From Desulfovibrio psychrotolerans (GTDB lineage: Bacteria; Desulfobacterota; Desulfovibrionia; Desulfovibrionales; Desulfovibrionaceae), in the NCBI RefSeq assembly GCF_013340305.1, contig NZ_BLVP01000008.1:817719-876440 (forward strand): a stretch of 58,722 nt of DNA, in the 5' to 3' direction. Below are positions 43,474-52,030 of this stretch, one piece after another (the first letter of the stretch is position 1; every line of letters starts with the position of its first letter). The notes beneath the pieces are model-generated. The model was not told the origin of the DNA. It was given only the letters and a program-made list of their open reading frames with translations, and ran no database searches. The position numbers and the translations under genes were made by a program.

Positions 43474-44337
43474 GTGACGCTACAGGAATGCTACCGGATT
43501 TTGAAGCTGGATGCTGGGGCCGGAATGGATGCCATCAAGTCCGCCTACCGCAGGCGGGCATTTGAACTGCATCCGGACCTGCATCCGGATAATCCTGACG
43601 CGTCGCGGCAATTTAAGTTGCTGAATGAAGCCTATGTGCTGCTGACCAAGAGCGCGGGGCCGGAGGTCGATGCCCGCTCGCGGGCGAATTCTGCCTATGA
43701 AAAGGCCAAGAAGGGATTTGACGCTTCTCAGGCCCGGCAGAAGAATGCTGCTGCCGGGGCGGGAAACGGCACTGCAGGTGCAGATGCCGGTGCAGCCGGA
43801 GAAGAAACGGAGCAGGCGCGCAGGGCACAGGCATCAGAAGCCTATGCACGGACGCAGGCCCGCAAGGGTGCCCCCGGCGGAGCACGGCGCACCGCATCTG
43901 AATACAGGCAGGAAGACGTCTTGAACGATATCCTGAAAGACCCCTTTGCCCGGCGTGTGTTCGAGGATATTTACAGCCAGATACGGCGGGAAGGCGGCAA
44001 GCCATCGCCATTGCCTAAAAAACGCAGGCTGAGTTTTGAATGGGGTGAATCCAAGCTCTCCTTCGACATGACCCACGGCGTGGTGGCCGGAGTGAAGAGC
44101 TGGCTGCGCAAGCAGATGGATGATGAGCAGACCATCTACGTTCCGCCCCAGAACCTGCTGCCCGGTGCGCGGGTGCGCATTTCCCTTTCGCAGGGAATGC
44201 GGGATGAGCCCAGACAGATTGAGATAACCCTGCCGCAGGACTTTGTTGTGGGGCGCCCCATCCGTCTGAAGGGGTTGGGACGCAAAATCGGGCCGTGGAC
44301 AGGGGATCTGTTTCTGCGGGTGCTTGCCAAGGTATAG
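43474..44337 (+). CDS. J-domain protein with divergent C-terminal substrate domain
   Basis: 287 residues from a GTG (TGGAG upstream). N-terminal J domain (~1-66) with the HPD motif in FELHPDLHPDNPDASRQFKLLNEAY. An Ala/Gly-rich low-complexity linker (~75-140) follows; the C-terminal ~70 residues (LLPGARVRISLSQGM, ITLPQDFVVGRPIRLKGLGRKIGPWTGDLFLRVLAKV) match the last beta-barrel of DnaJ/CbpA. No Cys-rich zinc finger. It should stimulate a DnaK-type Hsp70. Confidence 0.85.
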   Translation: MTLQECYRILKLDAGAGMDAIKSAYRRRAFELHPDLHPDNPDASRQFKLLNEAYVLLTKSAGPEVDARSRANSAYEKAKKGFDASQARQKNAAAGAGNGTAGADAGAAGEETEQARRAQASEAYARTQARKGAPGGARRTASEYRQEDVLNDILKDPFARRVFEDIYSQIRREGGKPSPLPKKRRLSFEWGESKLSFDMTHGVVAGVKSWLRKQMDDEQTIYVPPQNLLPGARVRISLSQGMRDEPRQIEITLPQDFVVGRPIRLKGLGRKIGPWTGDLFLRVLAKV

Positions 44338-44430
44338 CTGCCCGGCCAGCTATTTCCCCATGTCTGGCTTTGCCTTTTCGGGCGATTTTTCTTTCATGCA
44401 ACATTCTTTCATCTGAAGAAGGCAGCTTAC

Positions 44431-45375
44431 ATGACCCAGCGTACGCCGGAGCAGATTGCCCGCGTTTCCGGAACCGTTTCTTCTGTTCAGGCCACCCCTT
44501 CCGCACTTGCGGGCTTCCTCTTTGCACTGGCAGCAACGGTCATATGGTCCGGCAACTTCATTGTGGCGCGCGGACTCACGGATACCGTTCCTCCTGTAAC
44601 CCTCGCGTTTTTGCGCTGGGCCACAGCGTTTGCGGTGCTGTTCCCCTTCGGGCTGCGGCCTTTTTTGCGTCAGTGGCCGGTGGTACGTCGCCGTTGGCGG
44701 TATCTTGCCTGCACGGCCCTCATCGGCATAACGCTATTCAATACCTTCCTGTACGTGGCGGCACACACCACCACGGCACTCAATCTCTCCCTCATCGCCA
44801 TTACCTCGCCCATGTTCATTCTGGTGTTCGCGCGGCTGTTCCTTGGCGAGATTGTCACCGGCCGCAGGCTTGCGGGGGTAGCTGTGGTCGTCTGCGGCAT
44901 AGTGCTGCTGGTCACCAGAGGCGATCTGGGACGACTGGCGGCATTACAGTTTGCCGTGGGCGATGTGTGGATGCTGGCCGGAGCGATGCTCTTCGGCGGT
45001 TACAGCATCCTCGTACGGCGCATACCCGAACCCATGGAGCAGGGAGCCTTTCTGTTCGTCCTGTTCGGTTTGGGCGCGCTTATGCTGGCTCCCGGAGCGT
45101 GGTGGGAATGGCAGCAGGGGCTGAGGTTTGCATTCACCCCCGTGATTCTGGGCACAATGGCCTATGTGGGGGTGGGGGCATCCCTCGTGGCTTTTTGGTG
45201 CTGGAACAAGGCTGTGGCCGTTATAGGGCCGGCACAGGCTGGTATGGTCTATTACAGCCTTCCCCTCTTCAGCGGCATTGAAGCGGTGGTGCTGCTGGGC
45301 GAGCCTGTAAGCTGGGTGCATCTGGTGAGCGGTGTGCTTATTCTTGGAGGCATACGCACGGCCACAAGGCCGTGA
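44431..45375 (+). CDS. EamA/DMT-family transporter
   Basis: 314 residues. Two EamA repeats of five helices each: ALAATVIWSGNFIVARGLTD near 29 and FAVGDVWMLAGAMLFGGYSILVRR near 172, with the repeat ends AGVAVVVCGIVLLV and LVSGVLILGGIRTA. Family members export amino acids or other small metabolites in the inner membrane. The stop codon abuts the stop of the opposing 145-residue gene. Confidence 0.9.
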   Translation: MTQRTPEQIARVSGTVSSVQATPSALAGFLFALAATVIWSGNFIVARGLTDTVPPVTLAFLRWATAFAVLFPFGLRPFLRQWPVVRRRWRYLACTALIGITLFNTFLYVAAHTTTALNLSLIAITSPMFILVFARLFLGEIVTGRRLAGVAVVVCGIVLLVTRGDLGRLAALQFAVGDVWMLAGAMLFGGYSILVRRIPEPMEQGAFLFVLFGLGALMLAPGAWWEWQQGLRFAFTPVILGTMAYVGVGASLVAFWCWNKAVAVIGPAQAGMVYYSLPLFSGIEAVVLLGEPVSWVHLVSGVLILGGIRTATRP

Positions 45376-45813
45376 TCATTCTCCGGTAAGATCATAAAAA
45401 TAAGAACGATAGGCTAGATACGCCGCATCCGTTCTGGCAATGGCTTTTTCCAGAGCCTCCCGGTCTGCATGATTATCCAGCCGTTCCAGCAGGCTTTCAA
45501 GGGCATGAGCCAGTTCCGTGCTGGTCTTGCGCGCCACGGGATTATGCAGGCTGTTCGGGGCATCTTTGAGCAGTGAAGCCATTGTCCACGCGCGCAGCTC
45601 CATACCGGAGTCCAGTTCCTCTTCTTCGGCACAGGTATCAAGCAGGGCGCGCATGTCTTCATCGTCCAGTATGGCTGCAGCATCGTGAAAGAGCTTCACG
45701 TCATACCATTGGGGGTCCGTGGGGGCGGTGCGGTCCACCTGCGCGGCACGGCGTACCACCCAGAGGATAAGCCCCAAACTGGTGAGCAGCAGCAGGGATA
45801 TGGCCAGATGCAT
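45376..45813 (-). CDS. Hypothetical protein with one N-terminal membrane helix
   Basis: 145 residues. A single helix at ~4-21 (AISLLLLTSLGLILWVV) precedes a helical, acidic domain: VKLFHDAAAILDDEDMRALLDTCAEEEELDSGM, MASLLKDAPNSLH, LAHALESLLERLDNHADREALEKAIARTDAAYLAYRSYFYDL. No recognised family. Predicted membrane-anchored cytosolic or periplasmic helical protein. It ends immediately next to the EamA gene stop, sharing no bases. Confidence 0.72.
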   Translation of the reverse strand: MHLAISLLLLTSLGLILWVVRRAAQVDRTAPTDPQWYDVKLFHDAAAILDDEDMRALLDTCAEEEELDSGMELRAWTMASLLKDAPNSLHNPVARKTSTELAHALESLLERLDNHADREALEKAIARTDAAYLAYRSYFYDLTGE

Positions 45814-46114
45814 GGTTTTCCTTCTGTTATGCCAATGGCGCTTCTTATTTCATGCTATCGACTTTCTGCCATAGCCCCGGACATGTCAATCCCGCAGGCG
45901 GGTGCCTGGTGACAGATATTGTACCATATATTAGCGCCAGATAGGAGCGCCATTGAGTTGCAGGCGTTGGCGGGAAATGTTCCCCGGTTGCTCTGTCCGG
46001 CGAATGGGGGTATGGGAGCGCATCGGGGCAGGCGCTGCCGGACAGAGCGCACATTGCGGATTTTGCAGAATGCAAGACATTACGGGCAGCGGAACAGGAG
46101 CGGAGGTCTGTGTC
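45814..46114. other. Divergent intergenic region before the AraC regulator
   Basis: About 300 bases with no credible gene. AT-rich patch at 45912-45934 (GATATTGTACCATATATTAG) likely holds a promoter; inverted GGCGC/GCGCC elements flank it near 45935-45952. Confidence 0.4.
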
Positions 46115-47047
46115 ATGAGTCGGATGAGCCAACCCTCGGATATGTCTTTACACACGGGCATGAGCGGCACCCCGGTACAGGCTGGGTGCGATGGACATTG
46201 CCCAGCGGATAACGTTGTCCGCTTTTGGCGTGAAGAGGGCGTGGACGCGGTGGAGGTGCGCTACTCGCATTTCAGCGGTTACCGTTTTCCTCCGCATGTG
46301 CATGATACGTGGTCCGTGGGGTTGATAGATGCGGGCTGCACCGTCTTCCGCATGGATGGTCAGCAGCGGATTGTGCACGCCGGACAGGTGGTGGTCATTC
46401 CTCCCGGTGCCGCGCACGACTGCAATCCCCGTGAAGGTTCATGGACCTACCGGATGCTGTATGTACCGGATTCTCTTATGCAGAGAATGGCGGATGATAT
46501 TTCCGGCTCTTCCACGCAGCGCGTGGGCGGGCTAGCCGTCGGCTTTGACGAACCGGTCATAGGCGATGCGCGTGTTTTTGCCGCTTTTTCCGGTTTTCAG
46601 CGGCTTGTGGAGCATGGGGCGGACCCTTTGCCAAGACGCACTGCCATGACCGAGGCGTTTTCCCGGTTGCTTGTGGGGTATGCGGACGTACGCGATGCAC
46701 GGCCCGATGCTGCGAACGATTCGGAACATGCCGCTGTGCGTGCCGTGCGTGCCTATCTTGCCGAAAACCATGCGGAAAAAGTTACACTGGATGATCTTGC
46801 CCGCGTGGGCGGACTCAGCCCGTACCACCTGCTGCGGATTTTCCGTGCGGAAACCGGGTTAACCCCGCACCAGTGGCAGGTGCAGTTGCGCTTAAACCGC
46901 GCCAAGACGCTGCTTTCCAAAGGTGCGTCCATTGCCGACACCGCCGCAGCCGCAGGCTTTACTGATCAGAGCCATTTCTCACGCACCTTCCGTACCTATA
47001 CCGGAGCAACTCCCGGTTTGTACCGCATGGCCCGTTCCGCAGCCTGA
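46115..47047 (+). CDS. AraC-family transcriptional regulator
   Basis: 310 residues from the ATG at 46115 (GGAGG upstream); longer frames lack support. N-terminal AraC-type cupin (~25-170; FSGYRFPPHVHDTWSVGLIDAG, HAGQVVVIPPGAAHDCNP) binds the effector. C-terminal double helix-turn-helix: VTLDDLARVGGLSPYHLLRIFRAETGLTPHQWQ near 232 and IADTAAAAGFTDQSHFSRTFRTYTGATPGLY near 280. Followed by a DUF2000 gene and an EamA exporter, its probable targets. Confidence 0.9.
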   Translation: MSRMSQPSDMSLHTGMSGTPVQAGCDGHCPADNVVRFWREEGVDAVEVRYSHFSGYRFPPHVHDTWSVGLIDAGCTVFRMDGQQRIVHAGQVVVIPPGAAHDCNPREGSWTYRMLYVPDSLMQRMADDISGSSTQRVGGLAVGFDEPVIGDARVFAAFSGFQRLVEHGADPLPRRTAMTEAFSRLLVGYADVRDARPDAANDSEHAAVRAVRAYLAENHAEKVTLDDLARVGGLSPYHLLRIFRAETGLTPHQWQVQLRLNRAKTLLSKGASIADTAAAAGFTDQSHFSRTFRTYTGATPGLYRMARSAA

Positions 47048-47219
47048 TTTTTCATATTCTTCACAGTCTCCGAACCCGGCCTTCTGCTGCCGCCGTACTG
47101 TCTTCACCGGCAGTAGTGGGGCTGCGTGAAGCATTTAGGCCCGGCATCGCAATTTTTTACCATACCGGATTTCGACGATGCGCTAGGGTGCTCTTGTCTG
47201 ACGTTCAGAAGGAGGTATC

Positions 47220-47636
47220 ATGACTGCGGACAAGAAATCCAAATGTGTGTTTGTTATAGATGATACGCTGCCTGCGGGCCTTGCGGCCAATACAGCAGCG
47301 GTTCTGGCCACAGCCCTTTCCTGCAAGGTAGAAGGGCTGGTCGGCTGGGATGTGGCGGATGCGGAAGGTTGCGTACACCCCGCCATTACGCGTGTGCCCT
47401 TTCCCATGCTCAAGGCGCGGTCTGAAGAATTGGCGCGCCTGCATGCCCAGGCAAACGGGCAGAACGGTGTACTTGTGGCAGGATTTTCCGAAACGGCGCA
47501 GCGGTCGCGTTCCTATGATGAATACGCGGTCCGCCTTGGCGGAGTGACATCCGACAACATGCGGTATCTGGGGCTGGTCCTGTTCGGCGAACGGGGATGC
47601 ATATCCCGGCTGACTGGCCATCTTGAGCTGATGTAG
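47220..47636 (+). CDS. DUF2000 family protein
   Basis: 138 residues, strong AAGGAGG upstream. DUF2000 features: CVFVIDDTLPAGLAANTAAVLATALSC near 9 and GWDVADAEG, HPAITRVPFPMLKA, VLVAGFSETAQRSRSYDEYAVRL. The family has a peptidyl-tRNA-hydrolase-II-like fold with unknown function and often sits beside AraC regulators and exporters. About 170 bases after the regulator. Confidence 0.88.
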   Translation: MTADKKSKCVFVIDDTLPAGLAANTAAVLATALSCKVEGLVGWDVADAEGCVHPAITRVPFPMLKARSEELARLHAQANGQNGVLVAGFSETAQRSRSYDEYAVRLGGVTSDNMRYLGLVLFGERGCISRLTGHLELM

Positions 47637-47944
47637 ATGTTGCGGTGCCTTGGCGGTAACAGGGTGTTTAAAAGGGAATCTGTGATGTTGATGCGTGGTG
47701 TTCAGACCTTCCTGTACGCCCTCTGTGCGTACCCAATGTGAATTGGGGTCAGAATATTTCCTGCATCCTTCAGCTGACCATTTTTAAAAGCCCTGCGGGA
47801 AAGTGCATTTCCAGCCGCCCGTTAGCGGCCCCGTATACCATGCGCGAGGAGCGTCCGGGACTTGTTGAACCCGCCTGTTGGGCGTAGACCGGAAACCGCT
47901 TTTCGCGTTTTCAATAAACCGTCCGGTAATGACAGGGAGATTTC
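47637..47944. other. Intergenic region between DUF2000 and EamA genes
   Basis: 308 bases with no credible gene and no strong terminator. A separate promoter for the EamA gene may lie here; no clear boxes were identified. Confidence 0.4.
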
Positions 47945-48874
47945 ATGGCGTCCTCAAATAACACGCGGCTGATGCCTGTGTTCGCACTGCTTGCCGCCGT
48001 GCTGCTGTGGTCCAGTTCCTTTGTAGGCATGAAAATAGCCTTACGTGAGGTTGCGCCCCTCACCATCATCTGGCTGCGCCTGTTTTTCGCCACCTTGGTG
48101 GTGCTGCCTATGCTGCGGCGCGACATGGGGGCCAACCGTAAGCCGGGTGACTGGAAGTGGTTGCTGTTGGTGGCGTTTTTTCAGCCATGTCTCTATTTCA
48201 CGTTGGAAAGCTACGCCCTGCAATACACTTCCGCTTCGGAGGCGGGCACCATTTCAGCCACCATGCCGCTCATGGTGGCTGTGCTGGCTGCGCTGTTTCT
48301 GGGAGAGCGGGCATCGTTGACTATGGTAACTGGGCTGGTGATCTCCTGTGCCGGAGTAGCGTGGCTCACGCTGGCAGGTGCGCCGACCGAGGCGGGGCCT
48401 AATCCTGTGCTCGGCAATTCGCTGGAGTTTGCTGCCATGGTGGCGGCGGCAGGATACACGCTTGGGCTGCGAAAACTGGAAGGACGGTACGGTGCGTGGG
48501 CGTTAACGGCCCTACAGTGTTTTGCGGGACTTATCTGGTTTTTGCCCGGGGCCCTGGTATCCGGACTGCCGGATCTTTCGTCTGTCAGCACCTCGTGGCC
48601 CAGCCTGCTTGCAGTGGTGTATATGGGGGTGTTCGTATCTCTGGGTGCTTTCTGGTGTTATAACTACGCGTTGGCGCATGTGCCAGCGGGAAGGGCTTCC
48701 GCTTATATCAATATGGTGCCGGTTCTGTCGCTGCTGCTGGGCTGGCTGGTGCTGGAAGAGCGCCTTGCGCCCACGCAATACGCCGCATGCGCGGTGGTGC
48801 TGGTGGGGGTGTGCCTGAGCCAGGAGCTGGTGCCGTGGCGCGGCAGGTTGCGGGCGGCACGGGCGGTAGTTTGA
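47945..48874 (+). CDS. EamA/DMT-family transporter
   Basis: 309 residues. Start ATG with AGGGAG upstream. Two EamA repeats: ALLAAVLLWSSSFVGMKIAL near 13 and LEFAAMVAAAGYTLGLRKLEG near 158; EEs and Pro residues of the repeat ends GLVISCAGVAWLTLAG and LEERLAPTQYAACAVVLVGVCLSQ. Likely exporter of amino acids or another metabolite. Part of the AraC-DUF2000-EamA neighbourhood. Confidence 0.9.
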   Translation: MASSNNTRLMPVFALLAAVLLWSSSFVGMKIALREVAPLTIIWLRLFFATLVVLPMLRRDMGANRKPGDWKWLLLVAFFQPCLYFTLESYALQYTSASEAGTISATMPLMVAVLAALFLGERASLTMVTGLVISCAGVAWLTLAGAPTEAGPNPVLGNSLEFAAMVAAAGYTLGLRKLEGRYGAWALTALQCFAGLIWFLPGALVSGLPDLSSVSTSWPSLLAVVYMGVFVSLGAFWCYNYALAHVPAGRASAYINMVPVLSLLLGWLVLEERLAPTQYAACAVVLVGVCLSQELVPWRGRLRAARAVV

Positions 48875-48985
48875 GATTGTGTACCAGTCTTTTCAGCAGC
48901 ATGCAGATTGTGCAAAAGACTGCCGGAGACAAATCATATCGGTCGGGCTGCCTGAACCAACTGGCTGGCAGGCACCCATACAACA

Positions 48986-49017
48986 GAAAGCCCGGAACCT
49001 CTCGGTTCCGGGCTTTC
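48986..49017. terminator. Bidirectional hairpin terminator
   Basis: GAAAGCCCGGAACC (48986-48999) and GGTTCCGGGCTTTC (49004-49017) with loop TCTC: 14 bp perfect stem. Lies between the EamA gene and the convergent VanZ-like gene. Confidence 0.85.
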
Positions 49018-49040
49018 TGCCTGTAGACTGAAGAAAAATG

Positions 49041-49436
49041 CTACTTGACGGTGGCGGGGCGGCGGATGCTGCTGCGCACCATGGAAACGATCCAGTACCC
49101 TGCGAAAATGCCCAGACAGTTGGCAAGGGCATCCACTGGGTCTGCTTCGCGCGGGGGCACAAGACCCTGAATCATTTCAGTGAGCACGCTCATGGCGATG
49201 AGCGCGTACAGAATCCAGTGCTGGACGCGTTTTCTGAACGAAACACGCGCCAGAACAGTGAGGAACATGTACGCTCCTGCGTGCATCACCTTGTCAAAGG
49301 CGGGAAAAGGCACCGGAATGCCGAGCCTGGGCACCAAGGAGAGCCAGAATACGGCAATGACCGGGATGAAGAAGCAGGCAGCTGCAATAGCCTGTTTCTT
49401 GGTGAATTTCATATTACTGCGGGTGGCTTCTTTCAC
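49041..49436 (-). CDS. VanZ-like family membrane protein
   Basis: 131 residues from a GTG at 49436 (GGAG nine bases upstream); ATG at 49412 is an alternative without a Shine-Dalgarno. Four helices: AIAAACFFIPVIAVFWLSL, KVMHAGAYMFLTVLARV, HWILYALIAMSVLTEMIQGL and NCLGIFAGYWIVSMV. VanZ signature FDKVMHAGAYMFL, TEMIQGLVPPREADPVDALANCLG. The family is named for teicoplanin resistance; most members have unknown roles. Confidence 0.82.
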   Translation of the reverse strand: MKEATRSNMKFTKKQAIAAACFFIPVIAVFWLSLVPRLGIPVPFPAFDKVMHAGAYMFLTVLARVSFRKRVQHWILYALIAMSVLTEMIQGLVPPREADPVDALANCLGIFAGYWIVSMVRSSIRRPATVK

Positions 49437-50039
49437 AGCCGTTAACTCCGTGCCCAATAGGGCGGTAGCGCGCCATGACGCGGACATGTCACCACGACAT
49501 GTCCGTGACGGCGCAACGCATTCTAGATGCTCTGCAATGCTCCGAAACAGGAAGCGTATATATTCTGGGGATGTATGTTGCAGTCAGACAGATTTGTCCT
49601 GCCCTCAGTCTCACCCGTAACGGGGGACAGGGCGGTCAGACACGGTCCGGCTGCCGTGGCGAAAAAGAATCCGTGTGCGACCATGCCCTCAATAACGGTG
49701 AGGTCAGCGGGAAGTTCCGGATAATTACGCCATGTTGATGACACAAGACCTCCGAAAGGCCGTTGATTTTGCGCCCCGCCTTTGTGCTTCGCTATCGGTC
49801 TGCCCTTTCGGGGCGTCCGAAGGAGAGCCAAGTCCGGAGCGAATGCGGGGTACAGAAGAAGCGGAACGATTCATCATTTCCCCCGCCGGAGAGCTATACG
49901 CCTTTGGTTTAGGAACGCAACAGAAAAGTTACAATTATAAATCAAAAAAGTTTTGCATGTGATATCATGGCGTTGTTGCAGAAAGAAGCCCACGGTTTGT
50001 TTGTCATTCGGTGAGGCTTGCCGTAAGATAGGAGAAGCG
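49437..50039. other. Long gene-free region
   Basis: About 600 bases with no credible gene. It contains a perfect 10-bp inverted repeat (49481-49505), an AT-rich tract (about 49915-49970) that probably holds the promoter of the Cys-rich gene, and nothing else recognised. Confidence 0.45.
49481..49505. promoter_or_regulatory. 10-bp perfect inverted repeat with 5-base spacer
   Basis: CGGACATGTC, ACCAC, GACATGTCCG. Each arm itself contains the palindrome GACATGTC. About 45 bases upstream of the VanZ-like start; layout suits binding of a dimeric repressor. No T-run, so not a terminator. Confidence 0.55.
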
Positions 50040-50798
50040 TTGTCGTTTTTGCCGGAATGGTTCCGGCTGTATTCGCACTCCGGGTGGTGGCATGTGCAAA
50101 TAACCTACGCCTTTATTTTTGATGATGGCACAACCGAGCGTTTTGATCTGGCATTTACACAGGAGACCCTGCGTGCCGCATGGCCTTTGCCTGATAAGCT
50201 GCCGGACTGGTGTAGGCTGGAGTACTGCAAGTGCCCGCATTGTCCCTTTGAGCCGCAGCAGGTTCGGGATTGCCCGTTGGTGGCACGGCTGGTGGATGTG
50301 GTGAGGCGGCTCGGGCATCTTGTTTCCTATGACGAGATGCTGGTGGAGGTGGAAACGCCTGAACGCACAGTTTCGCAACGCACCACGGCACAACGGGGCG
50401 TAAGCTCGCTGCTGGGGCTTATCATTCCCACGTCCGGTTGCCCGCATACCGCGTTTTTCCGGCCCATGGCCCGGTTTCACCTTCCGTTTTCCTCGCCGGA
50501 CGAAACATTCTATCGAGCGGCTTCCATGTACATGCTGGCACAGTACTTCCGGGCGGCTTCACCGGAAGAGGTGGACCTGAATATGGAAGGACTTGGACGC
50601 ATCTACAGAAACATGGAAGTTGTGAACCTGCAGTTGGTGGAACGCCTGCGGGGGGCTTCTTCTTCGGATTCGTCCGTCAATGCGGTGGTCATTCTGGATC
50701 TTTTCGCCAAATCCATGCCTGTTGTGCTGGAAGAGCGTCTGGACGATTTCAGATATCTTTTTACGCCGTACATTTCTTCCGGAACGGCAGACGAATGA
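50040..50798 (+). CDS. Cys-rich protein of unknown function
   Basis: 252 residues from a TTG at 50040, chosen because AGGAG lies five bases upstream. N-terminal WWHVQITYAFIFDDGTTERFDL strand region; a cysteine cluster WCRLEYCKCPHCPFEP near 57-72 (CxxxxCxCxxC) plus RDCPL; then SYDEMLVEVETPERTVSQRT and a conserved-looking LLGLIIPTSGCPHTAFFRPMARFHLPFSS near 150. The C-terminal half is helical. Zinc binding is plausible. It may be a DUF6901-type protein, a recollection not verified. No partner gene; a strong terminator follows. Confidence 0.7.
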   Translation: MSFLPEWFRLYSHSGWWHVQITYAFIFDDGTTERFDLAFTQETLRAAWPLPDKLPDWCRLEYCKCPHCPFEPQQVRDCPLVARLVDVVRRLGHLVSYDEMLVEVETPERTVSQRTTAQRGVSSLLGLIIPTSGCPHTAFFRPMARFHLPFSSPDETFYRAASMYMLAQYFRAASPEEVDLNMEGLGRIYRNMEVVNLQLVERLRGASSSDSSVNAVVILDLFAKSMPVVLEERLDDFRYLFTPYISSGTADE

Positions 50799-50800
50799 GA

Positions 50801-50832
50801 ACGGCCCGGCGGAGAACATTCCGCCGGGCCGT
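50801..50832. terminator. Terminator between convergent genes
   Basis: ACGGCCCGGCGGA and TCCGCCGGGCCGT, 13 bp perfect stem, loop GAACA/T. Followed by GTTTGG. Serves the Cys-rich gene and perhaps sufB from the other side. Confidence 0.8.
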
Positions 50833-50868
50833 GTTTGGTCTTGCTATGGGCGTGCAGGCAAGGGGGCC

Positions 50869-52029
50869 TTACATGGCTTCGCCCGCATCCAGTTCGCTGA
50901 TCTGCTTGTCTATGGCTTCCTGCAGTTCCGGCGGCAGGCCTTCCATCTCCACGTTCAGGAAGCCGCGTACAATGGTTGCGGTGGCTTCGTCTTCATCCAG
51001 CCCCCGAGCCATAAGGTACTCAATTTCCTCCTGAGCAATTTTGCCCACCGCCGCTTCGTGTGAAAGCTCCACGCCATCGATCGTGGCGTCCAGTTCCGGT
51101 ATGGCGTGTATGCGTCCGCCGCCCAGAATCAGGCCTTTGCATTCAAGGTGTCCGCGGGCGGGCACGTTGTTCGCGCCTATGAATCCACGGTTGATGATGG
51201 TGCCGCCCGTGGTAAGGGTGCGGGCGATAATCTCCGCGCGGGTATTGGGGGCGTTCAGCAGGATGCGGTTGCCGGAATCCACATGCGAACCTTCCGGAGC
51301 CACAATAACGGAGTTGAAGCGGGCAACCGCCCCGGAACCGTTCAGGGTAATGGCGGGATACATCTGCAGGTCGCGTACGGGTTTGAGCAGTACATAGTTG
51401 CTCAGGAACACGGCGTCTTCTTCCAGAATGCCTGCGGAGCGCGGGCGAACAGCCGTATCCTCTCCCCAGTTGTGGATCATGGTGAAGGTGAGCTTGCCGC
51501 CTTTTTTTACATAGAATTCGGAAATGCCCATGTGGGCTGTTTCCTTGGCACCGTGCGCTGTGGCGCAGCCGGTGATGATGTGCATCTCCGCGCCTTCTTC
51601 CACAATGACGATGTTGTGTACGTTCTGGGCAAGACCGGAGTCCTTGATGAACAGGCAGGACTGCACGGGTTCCTTAATTTTAACCCCGGCCCGTGCGCGG
51701 ATGAAGTAGCCGCCGTGCAGGGTGTCGTGCGCCGCTCTGGTGAACTCATCCTTATCCTTGTCCACCAGCTTCCACCAGTATTCGGGTAGTCCGTCGTACT
51801 TGGCAAGGGCAGCCTTGATATCCAGAATCTCCAGTCCTTCCTGCTGGCTCTTGCAGTGCACGCCGGAGTGGTTCATGTGCATGAAGGAGCCTGCGCGGTC
51901 GCTGCGGTTGACATCTATGCCCGCATAGAGCAGGCGTTCCTTGTCTTCCGGGGAGAGGCTGGAAAGGTCTTCAATGGGGGCGGCAGTACCGCCGTCCATG
52001 CGGAATTTGGCAAGATCGATTTTCTGCAT
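50869..52029 (-). CDS. sufB: SufB/SufD-family Fe-S scaffold protein
   Basis: 386 residues from the ATG at 52029 (GGAGG upstream), one base after the sufC stop. Beta-helix core of the family: GYFIRARAGVKIKEPVQSCLFI near 108, VHNIVIVEEGAEMHIITGCATAHG near 140, SVIVAPEGSHVDSGNRILL, RGHLECKGLILGGGRIHAIPEL near 290 and the tail LSHEAAVGKIAQEEIEYLMARGLDEDEA. The Cys in ITGC matches SufB scaffold chemistry. It is shorter than SufB of the six-gene SUF operon. Works with SufC to assemble clusters. Confidence 0.9.
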   Translation of the reverse strand: MQKIDLAKFRMDGGTAAPIEDLSSLSPEDKERLLYAGIDVNRSDRAGSFMHMNHSGVHCKSQQEGLEILDIKAALAKYDGLPEYWWKLVDKDKDEFTRAAHDTLHGGYFIRARAGVKIKEPVQSCLFIKDSGLAQNVHNIVIVEEGAEMHIITGCATAHGAKETAHMGISEFYVKKGGKLTFTMIHNWGEDTAVRPRSAGILEEDAVFLSNYVLLKPVRDLQMYPAITLNGSGAVARFNSVIVAPEGSHVDSGNRILLNAPNTRAEIIARTLTTGGTIINRGFIGANNVPARGHLECKGLILGGGRIHAIPELDATIDGVELSHEAAVGKIAQEEIEYLMARGLDEDEATATIVRGFLNVEMEGLPPELQEAIDKQISELDAGEAM

Positions 52030-52030
52030 G

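Noticed and set aside
49523-49831. 102-codon minus-strand frame in the gap after the VanZ-like gene
   Set aside because: No Shine-Dalgarno and no recognisable features; overlapping plus-strand frames are equally poor.
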